41,969 nt of DNA. It comes from a virus. This document shows positions 33,235-39,975 of the stretch, piece by piece. Location of the stretch: positions 1 to 41,969 of the IMG/VR virus record IMGVR_UViG_3300005466_000047. One strand, written 5' to 3'. How positions within the stretch are numbered: the first letter of the stretch is position 1; the number at the start of each line of letters is the position of its first letter. The position numbers and the translations under genes were made by a program. Under the pieces are notes generated by a model, which saw only the letters and a program-made list of their open reading frames with translations, ran no database searches and had not been told where the DNA came from.

Positions 33235-33804
33235 TCAATTGTGGATAGTTAATATTTTATCTACCTTATATGACTTCTTTATTAAACCTTTCCTTATAAT
33301 TTCTTGAATTGTATAAAAGTCACTACAGAACTGCTCACCTGACACTATACCTGTCTGTTTGATATACTCAGTTTTGATAGTCCACTGTCCCCAATCCAGA
33401 TGACCAAATGCTATCTCGCCAGATATCACATTGTAATTGAACAAGTGTGATATAGCTTGCCAGTGTATCATATCTGCACCTGCGGTTATAGCATCCGCTA
33501 TTAACTGAACTGTGCAAGGTAGATAATAATCCTGGATACTGGTATTTACTACGTACTCTGTATCTACTAAATACTTGATAGCAGATGCTCTATTAGCTGT
33601 GCCCCAGTTACCTGTATCTATTGGAGAACGTTCATAGCTAATTCTTGGATCATCTACTGTATACATAGTATCTGTTATTGGACCATTATTATATATAATT
33701 GCCTTCCAATTTGGATTTGTCTGTGCTAACATACTATCTATAAACGGAGAGTTGTAGAACTCCTCATTATGAGCACAGGCAATAAAGGTAATGAATGGTT
33801 TCAT
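33235..33804 (-). CDS. GT2 family glycosyltransferase with a replaced 3' end
   Basis: The 189-residue GT-A enzyme begins ITFIACAHNEEFYNSPFIDS, has a nucleotide-binding strand WKAIIYNNGPIT and an acceptor-side helix, and ends FYTIQEIIRKGLIKKSYKVD followed by a short tail. The last 26 codons have a second divergent copy at 32384-32467. The core domain lacks a clear Asp-x-Asp, although NTSIQDYY occupies that place. It starts with ATG overlapping the stop of a small membrane gene (ATGA). The present C-terminus was probably supplied with the homing gene. Confidence 0.8.
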   Translation of the reverse strand: MKPFITFIACAHNEEFYNSPFIDSMLAQTNPNWKAIIYNNGPITDTMYTVDDPRISYERSPIDTGNWGTANRASAIKYLVDTEYVVNTSIQDYYLPCTVQLIADAITAGADMIHWQAISHLFNYNVISGEIAFGHLDWGQWTIKTEYIKQTGIVSGEQFCSDFYTIQEIIRKGLIKKSYKVDKILTIHN

Positions 33805-33908
33805 CTTTCACTACAGAATTTTATAAAGTCAATAATCCCATACACAATTATCCCTGCTATAATTACTCCTACTACTAATACTACAAATGCAAATGTACAC
33901 TCACTCAT
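33801..33908 (-). CDS. 35-residue single-pass membrane mini-protein
   Basis: An ATG at 33906-33908 begins a 35-codon frame with a long hydrophobic stretch (FAFVVLVVGVIIAGIIVYGI) between a short Cys-containing N-terminus (MSECT) and a charged C-terminus (DFIKFCSER). It overlaps the GT2 start by ATGA, so it is likely real and coupled. It might anchor or locate the glycosyltransferases at the membrane, or act by itself on the host membrane. Both are inferences. Confidence 0.65.
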   Translation of the reverse strand: MSECTFAFVVLVVGVIIAGIIVYGIIDFIKFCSER

Positions 33909-33910
33909 TG

Positions 33911-34090
33911 TTATTCTGTTATTATTTCAACAATTTTGTTCTTTCTCATATCATAGATGTCGTATATATCTATGAATCTGTTACCTATTGGTATTGTTCC
34001 ACCTACTTCATTTATTTCATACTCTTTATCTTTGAGTATTTCCAACTTGCCAGATACGTAGTAGTCCTGTATAAATTTAACTGTTATCAT
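33911..34090 (-). CDS. 59-residue protein of unknown function
   Basis: A frame of 59 codons starts at the ATG 34088-34090 (MITVKFIQDYYVSGKLEILK) and ends KNKIVEIITE. It is beta-rich and charged, with a repeated Ile-Asp-Ile-Tyr pattern at the centre (RFIDIYDIYDMRK). It overlaps the previous gene's stop (ATGA) and ends two bases before the membrane mini-gene start. Coupled overlaps support translation. Function is unknown. Confidence 0.65.
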   Translation of the reverse strand: MITVKFIQDYYVSGKLEILKDKEYEINEVGGTIPIGNRFIDIYDIYDMRKNKIVEIITE

Positions 34091-34617
34091 CCGTTATTCA
34101 TTTGGTCCATCTGATCATATGCAATCTTCTTAGCTCCACGAACTCTATGTTGTTCTGCTTTGAGTTTTATCTCCAACTTGTCATACATCTCTAAGTAATC
34201 GGGGATTTGCTTCATGAACATATTGACATCACCTGCATTACCGTTCTTACCACCTGTAGTCTTGTTATCATCCAGGAAGTCATATATATCTGTCAACTTG
34301 TTTTTACATGTTCTAAACCCTCTAACTGTTGGTGTTTCATATAATAGTTTACATCTCTCTAGAGCATTTGTTATTATTGGATCATCCAGAGAGAAATCAA
34401 TAGCAAGGTCTTGAATTATCATTTCCTGTCTTTCTTCTTCTGGTCTGTTGATATATATATTACGACTGTCCCAACATGACATGTAGAACAGATAGCCATA
34501 TACTTTTAGGTAGTCATCTGGGTATATCTCTCTGATTTTCCTCAGCCAGTCTATAAATAGCGTACACTGTTCTGGAACTACAACACCATTTACAACTTCA
34601 AATAAACAGATTTGCAT
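34087..34617 (-). CDS. Conserved phage protein of unknown function
   Basis: The 176-residue helical protein begins MQICLFEVVNGVVVPEQCTL, carries YLFYMSCWDSRNIYINRPEE, ERCKLLYETPTVRGFRTCKN and a C-terminal helix with RVRGAKKIAYD. I recall proteins of this pattern (VPxxE at the start, an xYxxCDxxSPYxNYPExxR centre, ETPTxR, then RG at the end) in crAss-like phages near terminase genes. They have no assigned function. It follows the capsid-domain gene by two bases, so a head-related role is possible. Confidence 0.6.
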   Translation of the reverse strand: MQICLFEVVNGVVVPEQCTLFIDWLRKIREIYPDDYLKVYGYLFYMSCWDSRNIYINRPEEERQEMIIQDLAIDFSLDDPIITNALERCKLLYETPTVRGFRTCKNKLTDIYDFLDDNKTTGGKNGNAGDVNMFMKQIPDYLEMYDKLEIKLKAEQHRVRGAKKIAYDQMDQMNNG

Positions 34618-34619
34618 AA

Positions 34620-35153
34620 CTACTTTAGATTTTTCAAACAGTTCATTATATATTTTGTCATTACTCCAGCATCCATATTGTATTCTTTAGTTAGATTACA
34701 ATCATGTATCAACTGACTTAACTCATGTCTGAATACAGGTCTCTTTCCTATACATTCAATAGTTGCAATGAGTTCTTTATTAACTGATACATTATATGTG
34801 TATGAATTTTTCCAGAATCCATCAATCATGTAATTTTTATCTGTAACTTCTTCATTATCATATTTTGAATTTATTTCAAATTCTACATTTGCCAGGAATG
34901 GAATAATCCATGTAGTTACTAATCTACCATCTGGTTTTTCAATATTAGATGCATTAATAACTAACCCACTATTAATTGTCATTTCTTTTATTGCATTATT
35001 CATCTGACACATTCCACCTAATCCTGTTTCTACTACTACATTTATTGATGGATCTGGTCCTGTGAAATCTATTTTACCTGCATAATAGTCATAGAGTGTA
35101 CTTTGTAGTATATCTTTTACATTATCCCCTACTTTGTATTGTACTGTTGTCAT
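34620..35153 (-). CDS. Stand-alone paralogue of the major capsid C-terminal region
   Basis: A 177-residue protein. Residues 13-130 align with residues 335-464 of the major capsid protein: LYDYYAGKIDFTGPDPSINV against LYNYYNGRVDFTGPDPKHEV, NSGLVINASNIE against NSGMVINASEVG, and IIPFLANVEFEINS against VIPFLANVKFVINP. The capsid's N-terminal 330 residues are missing here. The last 50 residues (IATIECIGKRPVFRHELSQL to the end) have no counterpart. It may be a minor capsid or vertex protein, an assembly regulator, or a decoration protein that copies the capsid surface. The gene lies directly upstream of a conserved phage gene and next to a GT4. Confidence 0.8.
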   Translation of the reverse strand: MTTVQYKVGDNVKDILQSTLYDYYAGKIDFTGPDPSINVVVETGLGGMCQMNNAIKEMTINSGLVINASNIEKPDGRLVTTWIIPFLANVEFEINSKYDNEEVTDKNYMIDGFWKNSYTYNVSVNKELIATIECIGKRPVFRHELSQLIHDCNLTKEYNMDAGVMTKYIMNCLKNLK

Positions 35154-35164
35154 ATTATATATTT

Positions 35165-36277
35165 TTATTTAACTAATGATTCAAATACTTGTTTACGTGT
35201 TACATTCCACTTTATCAAATCGTATATATCAGATGTGAGTTCGTATAATTTCTCACCCTGGTCTGTTACAAAGTTCGGGTTTTTAACACAGAACTTCATT
35301 GTTTTTATCCAGTCATCCGGAGTTTTTACAAACATAACTCCCTCATTATTGAATTCTACCACATCTGAATATGGTGGAACATATGATGCCATTATCGGAA
35401 CATGCTTGCAACCTGCCTCTATAACTTTTAACTCGCTCTTGTAACTGTTCCATTCATTTTTTACCAACGGTGCCAGTGCTACATCTGCAGAGTCATAATA
35501 GTTCAGATAATAGTCCAGGTCAACTGATGGGTATATTTTGAATGAGTTTGTTTTCCTGAATGTTGTTGCCATGAAGTCATACTCTCCATTCACTTCTTTT
35601 ACTTTATAGTTATCATTCTTTGCCAGCATGTCTTCCTTGGTGTTGTATATCTTGGCTTTAGTTGGATTATAACCACACAGTATGAACTCTGCATTTGCTG
35701 TCATGAAAGGGTCACCTCCTATTCTTGTGAACTTACCATCCAGCATTTTCACATCCTCTTTATGTGTACTTCCTGTCAGGTACATGAACCTGGTTTTTTC
35801 ATTACCTGATATCTCTCTACCTCTAACTCTATCACCTTTTACATACTGGTCTCTATTGAATGGTAGAGCATTTGGTATCACTACTGTATTCTTATTTAGT
35901 GTTGCCCTGATTTTATCCTGTAGCCTCATTGTTGTACAGATAACTACATCCGCTAACCTGATATGTTCCTCAGTTATCTCTCCAATACTATTCTCTTTGA
36001 ATAGCTGATATGATGGGTGACTCTGGGGCAGATGCCACATATCATCTACATCAAGTGCTACCTTCATGCCATTTGCTTGTAGCTTCCTAATGAACCTTGG
36101 CTCTGTCATACAGTACTTGTTGTACAGCAGTATATCACAGTCTATCTTCTGTTCATCTGTATGTTGTTGCAGTATCTCTACTTCTATACTATCATCCTGT
36201 GGCATGTATGCCAATGGGTTAACTATTCGATGGTAATGGATACCACTATTTAATATACATAAAGCCTGTATCTTCAT
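35165..36277 (-). CDS. GT4-like glycosyltransferase (GT-B fold)
   Basis: This 370-residue protein opens MKIQALCILNSGIHYHRIVN and has ADVVICTTMRLQDKI and NTVVIPNALPFNRD, as GT-B enzymes of the GT1/GT4 type do. A nucleotide-binding region (DSADVALAPLVKNEWNSYKS) is followed by ELKVIEAGCKHVPIMAS, the donor-site E-x7-E-like pattern (Lys, Glu, Gly, Cys). Related glycosyltransferases occur in phages. It is the first sugar gene of the island, with an 11-base gap to the capsid paralogue. Donor unknown. Confidence 0.82.
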   Translation of the reverse strand: MKIQALCILNSGIHYHRIVNPLAYMPQDDSIEVEILQQHTDEQKIDCDILLYNKYCMTEPRFIRKLQANGMKVALDVDDMWHLPQSHPSYQLFKENSIGEITEEHIRLADVVICTTMRLQDKIRATLNKNTVVIPNALPFNRDQYVKGDRVRGREISGNEKTRFMYLTGSTHKEDVKMLDGKFTRIGGDPFMTANAEFILCGYNPTKAKIYNTKEDMLAKNDNYKVKEVNGEYDFMATTFRKTNSFKIYPSVDLDYYLNYYDSADVALAPLVKNEWNSYKSELKVIEAGCKHVPIMASYVPPYSDVVEFNNEGVMFVKTPDDWIKTMKFCVKNPNFVTDQGEKLYELTSDIYDLIKWNVTRKQVFESLVK

Positions 36278-36505
36278 TTAATTGTCTTTAGCTATCATTA
36301 TACTTTGAAACCTTTCCATTTTGCATTTCTGTGCTGCCTCATTACCTTCATTGATGAATACTTCATCCAGTCCCATTTTTATATTCTTGAATGTCTGGTC
36401 AAGTACACTCAATACCTCTATGGCATTATTTTCATTCTCTGTATTGAATTTCAATATTGCCTGGTCTGTATCTTCGTTCTTTGTGAACTCTATGAATATC
36501 TTCAT
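36278..36505 (-). CDS. 75-residue hypothetical protein
   Basis: A small acidic alpha/beta protein (MKIFIEFTKNEDTDQAILKF, then AIEVLSVLDQTFKNIKMG). The likely beta-alpha-beta layout is common in small phage proteins. It ends immediately before the GT4-like gene and begins 13 bases after the nuclease gene. No motif is recognised. The operon position supports it as a true gene. Confidence 0.6.
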   Translation of the reverse strand: MKIFIEFTKNEDTDQAILKFNTENENNAIEVLSVLDQTFKNIKMGLDEVFINEGNEAAQKCKMERFQSIMIAKDN

Positions 36506-36518
36506 CTGTTAATTGTAT

Positions 36519-37313
36519 TTACTTTGATTTTAACCATTTGATTATTGACTGTACTTCAGCTTTCAGATATGGTACATTTATTTTCTCTACACTCTTTACT
36601 ACAGGTTCGCCGTCTATCATCTTTGTTATTGGGTAACCGTATTTATCTTTACCTGCTTCTTCAAACTTTACGTGCTCTATTGTCAGTCTACCCAGTTTCA
36701 GGGATGGATTGTGCTGCAGTATCATATATGCATACATACTCAATTGCAATGAGTAGTGGTTGAACTCACAATCATCTAAATGATTAACAGGTGCCAGCAT
36801 CTTCTTTGTTACACCTTCCCAGTTAGTGAACCCTACTGTTTTGATTTCTTTATTTGTCTTGTGGTCAGTTATATCCAGTATACCTGCAGTTACAGATGGT
36901 AGATCAACCTGGCCACATATACCTGCTGATTGCAGATACACAATGTGTTCCGGATATATACCTTCGGTTAGTTTCTGACTGCTTGCTATCTTTACACCAT
37001 TACTCATTACAGGTTGACAGACATTATCTATACCTGACTGATATAGCTCATTCTCCTTCTTGCTGTGATACCAGTGACCTAATTCTGTGCTCCTGTTATT
37101 CTCACTATCCCAGATACGGAGTATCTCATCCACTGAATAACCAAACCATTTATTTGGATACTTACCTGGTCTCTTTGTAGAGCATTTAGTTGCCACAGCT
37201 ACTTTATCAAATGGCTCACATAAATCGTGAATGATACCAGTTACGGATTTCCATTGAATACCATCTGGTACAATACTTGTATAACTGTGGTCTGATTCTC
37301 TGAATTGTATCAT
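36519..37313 (-). CDS. PD-(D/E)XK family nuclease
   Basis: Starting at the ATG at 37311-37313, which overlaps the previous stop (ATGA), this protein has 264 residues. An upstream ATG at 37391 is in frame but lies inside the previous gene and is unlikely to be used. The fold is visible: Glu122 in YPEHIVYL, GQVDLP (Asp137), DITDHKTNKE (Asp150-His-Lys152) and a later HYSLQLSMYAYMI with the Gln/Tyr pair seen in RecB/Cas4-like nucleases. It may process phage DNA ends or recombination intermediates. Proteins like this are frequent in large Bacteroidota phages. Confidence 0.8.
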   Translation of the reverse strand: MIQFRESDHSYTSIVPDGIQWKSVTGIIHDLCEPFDKVAVATKCSTKRPGKYPNKWFGYSVDEILRIWDSENNRSTELGHWYHSKKENELYQSGIDNVCQPVMSNGVKIASSQKLTEGIYPEHIVYLQSAGICGQVDLPSVTAGILDITDHKTNKEIKTVGFTNWEGVTKKMLAPVNHLDDCEFNHYSLQLSMYAYMILQHNPSLKLGRLTIEHVKFEEAGKDKYGYPITKMIDGEPVVKSVEKINVPYLKAEVQSIIKWLKSK

Positions 37314-37498
37314 TGATGAAATATTATTATTCTCTTTGCTGCTATAAATCCGCCACACTTTGGGCACACTACATAATCTCCCTCTCTCCAATCTGGTTGT
37401 ATATCTATATTATTGTAACTGAATACTGTTCCACATTTGTGGCATGTTTCTTCTTTCTCTACAGTATTTGGATCTGTACCTTCTTGTATTATTTTCAT
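37310..37498 (-). CDS. Zinc-ribbon protein
   Basis: The 62-residue protein has two Cys pairs, CHKCGTVFSY and CPKCGGFI, separated by a short beta region, as in a zinc ribbon. It overlaps the nuclease start by four bases (ATGA) and the preceding gene by four bases. A role in nucleic acid binding alongside the nuclease is possible. No specific family. Confidence 0.75.
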   Translation of the reverse strand: MKIIQEGTDPNTVEKEETCHKCGTVFSYNNIDIQPDWREGDYVVCPKCGGFIAAKRIIIFHQ

Positions 37499-37878
37499 AT
37501 CTTTGGTTTGAATTGATTTTCCCAGTTCTTTTGTGCAATTACTTTCTCCATATCATTATCCATCAATGGTTTCCATAATGCCTTATCCATCTGTAATCCT
37601 GTTTCTGTATCTGCCAGTGTACAGTAGCAACTCATGCAGTGTGTCTTCATATCTATATTACAGGTACACTTACTGCATGTTGGAGTTCCTGGTAGCGATG
37701 ATGTTTCTGGTTTACCGTCTTTATCGTAGTACCCACACTCATTAGTTTCACAGATAGCCTTTCTCCTTTGTGCCTCTTCATCTATTTCAGGTATGTGATT
37801 CAGGTATGTGTTGTAGAGTCCTTCAGCTATAGATTCTCTATTGTCCCATGCCTTTTTTAGTGTCTCAATCAGATTCAT
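37495..37878 (-). CDS. Cys-rich zinc-binding phage protein
   Basis: A 127-residue protein with a helical N-terminus (NLIETLKKAWDNRESIAEGL) and a Cys-rich centre (RRKAICETNECGYYDKDGKP, then CSKCTCNIDMKTHCMSCYC). The pattern resembles a small phage zinc protein seen in crAss-like genomes beside HU-like genes, with no known function. The C-terminal part ends in a short helix. Overlaps of four bases with the downstream zinc-ribbon gene and 14 bases with the upstream HU-like gene show tight coupling. Confidence 0.65.
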   Translation of the reverse strand: MNLIETLKKAWDNRESIAEGLYNTYLNHIPEIDEEAQRRKAICETNECGYYDKDGKPETSSLPGTPTCSKCTCNIDMKTHCMSCYCTLADTETGLQMDKALWKPLMDNDMEKVIAQKNWENQFKPKI

Positions 37879-38284
37879 GTTGTGAATTGTTATTATCTTT
37901 ATTAGCTTCTTTCTTTTTATCTCTCTTCATTTCATCTGACTTTCTCTTTGCTTCATTCTTTCGCCTGTAGAACACTTCCTTCATTCTTACCTCAACTGTC
38001 AATATTTTTGTATACAGCTTTTTCTTTTCTTTCAGCAGATTCTTATTTACAATCTTGTCACTCTTTATCGCCTTTTCCAGTGATGTTCTCTCTCTGGCAA
38101 CTGTCCATATCTTCATGAAAAAGTCTCCGAACCCTCGTATTCTCAGATAGTCATACTTCATTACTTCCATCTGTATATCTAACTCCTTGAACACACTCAT
38201 CACTATCAGCTCAACATGGTCCTCATTGATATTCTTTTCCTTTGCAAACTCTGATATTATATCTTTGAATTTCTTTGTCAGCAT
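37865..38284 (-). CDS. HU/IHF-like DNA-binding protein
   Basis: The first 65 residues have the HU/IHF start: a helix pair with KKFKDIISEFAKEKNINEDH and ELIVMSVFKELDIQMEVMKY, then YLRIRGFGDFFM, like the F-x-G-F-G region after which the beta arms begin. The C-terminal half is a long Lys/Arg/Glu-rich helix and a Lys-rich tail (RDKKKEANKDNNNS), unlike normal 90-residue HU. IHF-like genes near the head module are typical of crAss-like phages. A job in bending or compacting phage DNA is likely. Confidence 0.7.
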   Translation of the reverse strand: MLTKKFKDIISEFAKEKNINEDHVELIVMSVFKELDIQMEVMKYDYLRIRGFGDFFMKIWTVARERTSLEKAIKSDKIVNKNLLKEKKKLYTKILTVEVRMKEVFYRRKNEAKRKSDEMKRDKKKEANKDNNNSQHESD

Positions 38285-38291
38285 GTGTCAG

Positions 38292-38660
38292 TTATCTGTA
38301 TATACAGTTGATAGTGAGTTTGGTATTCTTCTGTGTGTGCAGTCCTACAGTGTCAGATAGTACTATTGATTTCTTATGTCCCCCAGTCTTACTGATTAGT
38401 TTATTGTCTTCCATTTTGCCCAGAGCATTCCTGACACTCTGTACACTCATGAATATCTTTCGTGCAACTAGTTCCTGGCAGAATCCCAATAGAGGTTGTT
38501 CACCTTTCAACCCTAATAGTGTCAGCGCATTCAACTCTCTCCTGGACAGAACTATACCCTTGACATATGAGTAGAACATCAGTTGGAATTTGATGAACTG
38601 CTCACATGTCAATTCTACTGTGGATATAGTTGTATATACTGGCTCTATTTCCTGTCCCAT
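38292..38660 (-). CDS. Winged-helix DNA-binding protein
   Basis: The 122-residue protein has a helical core with a winged-helix look: LSRRELNALTLLGLKG, then a recognition helix in MSVQSVRNALGKMEDNKLIS followed by a beta wing (KTGGHKKSIVLSDTVGL). The pattern is common among phage transcription regulators. It is between the coiled-coil gene and the HU-like gene, with an end overlapping the former by one base. It may regulate the neighbouring operon. No binding site is shown by sequence alone. Confidence 0.65.
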   Translation of the reverse strand: MGQEIEPVYTTISTVELTCEQFIKFQLMFYSYVKGIVLSRRELNALTLLGLKGEQPLLGFCQELVARKIFMSVQSVRNALGKMEDNKLISKTGGHKKSIVLSDTVGLHTQKNTKLTINCIYR

Positions 38661-39112
38661 TAATCCTTTACTATTGTATCTGTAGTTGCTTTTGATTGCT
38701 TATCAGCTTCTGATTTCTGGAGCTCTTCCAGCTTTGCTTTTTCCTCTGTGGCTTTCTGTATCATTTCATTCTGTGCCATCATTAACCTAGCCCATGTTTG
38801 CTGGTCATTCATTGCCTCTATCTGCAACCTCTTACCCAACATGCCAGGTATCTGCTGTGGATTAACCCTGCCCATCTTGCAGTCCATTTCTGTGAGGTCC
38901 ATTTCCAGCCTCGTAGCTTCAGCTTGTTTACGCAGATATGGCAGTACAGCATCTAGCTTTTCTTCCTCCAGTTTCCTGCGCTCATTTATTTCTGCTTCAG
39001 ATAACTGTGGAGCTTGGTTAGCTTGCTTGTTCATCTCTGCATACTTCTGCTTGATTTTGGATGGGTCAATTGCTTCCTGTGTCTGACCTCCTGGTTTCAT
39101 TTCCTTTGTCAT
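38660..39112 (-). CDS. Charged coiled-coil protein
   Basis: A 150-residue, almost entirely helical protein with many Glu/Lys/Gln (NKQANQAPQLSEAEINERRK, then RKQAEATRLEMDLTEMDCKM) and a C-terminal low-complexity tail. There is no globular domain. Its own promoter (39135-39167) makes it the first gene of a long transcript that goes on to the HU-like and nuclease genes and possibly the sugar island. A structural or scaffold-like role is possible. Confidence 0.65.
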   Translation of the reverse strand: MTKEMKPGGQTQEAIDPSKIKQKYAEMNKQANQAPQLSEAEINERRKLEEEKLDAVLPYLRKQAEATRLEMDLTEMDCKMGRVNPQQIPGMLGKRLQIEAMNDQQTWARLMMAQNEMIQKATEEKAKLEELQKSEADKQSKATTDTIVKD

Positions 39113-39134
39113 ATTTGCTATGTGTTTAACTTGT

Positions 39135-39167
39135 CAAATGTACAATAATTTTTGTGTTACAAACAAA
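39135..39167 (-). promoter_or_regulatory. Bacteroidota-type promoter for the 39112-side operon
   Basis: The minus strand has TTTG (39164-39167) then 21 bases and TACATTTG (39135-39142). A second TTTG gives a 17-base spacing. Transcription would begin about 39128, some 16 bases before the ATG at 39112. This sits just after the terminator at 39233-39251 and so starts a new transcript. Confidence 0.65.
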
Positions 39168-39232
39168 TCTATTTCTCACTATTGTTATATATTTGTTTAT
39201 GTCATCTATTTACACACTTGCTATATACAACA

Positions 39233-39251
39233 AATCCCCATAACGGGGATT
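39233..39251 (-). terminator. Hairpin terminator of the GroES/mini-protein unit
   Basis: AATCCCC (39233-39239) pairs with GGGGATT (39245-39251) over a five-base loop, a perfect 7-bp stem. On the minus strand it is followed by TGTTGTATAT, T-rich but not pure T. It stands 28 bases after the stop of the 47-residue gene. Confidence 0.65.
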
Positions 39252-39278
39252 CATTTATATCAGTTGTGTGGAAACTAC

Positions 39279-39422
39279 TTATTTCTTTTTCATTGGCGTC
39301 TTGCCACCTTTCTTCATCATTGGACTACCTTGTGGTGGAGCTTGCATTGCTGGACCTTGGTGTGCTTGCCTGGGAATCATTTTTGGTGCTGTCTTTTTTG
39401 GACTACCTGCTTTCTTCATCAT
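39279..39422 (-). CDS. 47-residue Lys-rich mini-protein
   Basis: An ATG at 39420-39422 opens a 47-codon frame (MMKKAGSPKKTAPKMIPRQA ... TPMKKK). It has 11 Lys, many Pro/Met/Gln and no acidic or aromatic residues. The composition resembles the mini-protein at 15010-15129. It follows the GroES-like gene by 23 bases and is closed by a terminator at 39233-39251. A DNA- or RNA-neutralising role is suspected. The operon and terminator support the gene, but the function is not known. Confidence 0.7.
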   Translation of the reverse strand: MMKKAGSPKKTAPKMIPRQAHQGPAMQAPPQGSPMMKKGGKTPMKKK

Positions 39423-39445
39423 ATAGATTCAATTTAGCTTGTGAC

Positions 39446-39811
39446 TTATTTATTATTCACTATCTTGTTATACCCTTTGATATTATATTCTGCTATTGAC
39501 AGGTACAGTTCATCTGCACTGCGTACCATCATCTCAGATGCAGATTTGTAGTAGTACACTTCCATACCTGGAATTATTTCTGCTACACCACTTCCACATG
39601 TTACAGCTATACCTTTCTGTATCAGACCTCCTCTGACTTTGTCCACATCTATACTACCACCATCTCCATCCGGACCTGTTACTCCTGTGAGTATTATCCC
39701 GCCCTTGGATTTGATAACTTCTACACGGATTGGCTTTACCAGTATCTGTTGTCCAGTCACTGTGAATACATCTATGTCTACCTCCGGTACTAAATCTATT
39801 AATACATCCAT
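39446..39811 (-). CDS. GroES-like co-chaperonin
   Basis: The 121-residue protein has the family pattern GQQILVKPIRVEVIKSKGGI (about 20-39), with KSKGGIILTG matching the GroES mobile-loop start KSAGGIVLTG. A loop insertion (VTGPDGDGGSID) follows, then VRGGLIQKGIAVTCGSG and PGMEVYYYKSASEMMVRSAD, ending LYLSIAEYNIKGYNK. It is longer than the host GroES (about 95 residues). Phage co-chaperonins like T4 gp31 alter the host GroEL so that large capsid proteins can fold, a likely role here given the 547-residue capsid protein. The ATG is preceded five bases upstream by AAGAGCCAAA. Confidence 0.85.
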   Translation of the reverse strand: MDVLIDLVPEVDIDVFTVTGQQILVKPIRVEVIKSKGGIILTGVTGPDGDGGSIDVDKVRGGLIQKGIAVTCGSGVAEIIPGMEVYYYKSASEMMVRSADELYLSIAEYNIKGYNKIVNNK

Positions 39812-39816
39812 ATTAT

Positions 39817-39826
39817 TTTGGCTCTT
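39817..39826 (-). promoter_or_regulatory. AAGAGCCAAA pre-start motif
   Basis: AAGAGCCAAA lies five bases before the ATG of the GroES-like gene. It is the third exact copy in the window. The other exact copies are before the scaffold gene and the small zinc-ribbon gene. Confidence 0.45.
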
Positions 39827-39852
39827 AATTGGTTACTTGATTTGTCCTGCTT

Positions 39853-39969
39853 TTATGCCATTGATATATCGTCACTGTCATCATCACTATCCTTATGTGT
39901 ATATTTATACACTGCCCAGATACAGAGTATCATTAATGCAGATATAATGTATGTTCTTGCTTCTATCAT
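39853..39969 (-). CDS. 38-residue single-pass membrane mini-protein
   Basis: An ATG at 39967-39969 starts a 38-codon frame (MIEARTYIISALMILCIWAV) with one hydrophobic segment, then an acidic Asp/Ser-rich C-terminus (KDSDDDSDDISMA). It lies just after the promoter at 39976-40007, so its start is within a few bases of the expected transcription start and the mRNA may be nearly leaderless. It leads the unit that continues to the GroES-like gene. Function is unknown. A role at the host membrane is possible. Confidence 0.6.
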   Translation of the reverse strand: MIEARTYIISALMILCIWAVYKYTHKDSDDDSDDISMA

Positions 39970-39975
39970 ATTTTG

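Noticed and set aside
37314-37391. The upstream in-frame ATG of the PD-(D/E)XK nuclease
   Set aside because: The added 26 residues overlap the end of the zinc-ribbon gene, whereas the ATG at 37311-37313 makes the ATGA overlap seen all along this operon.
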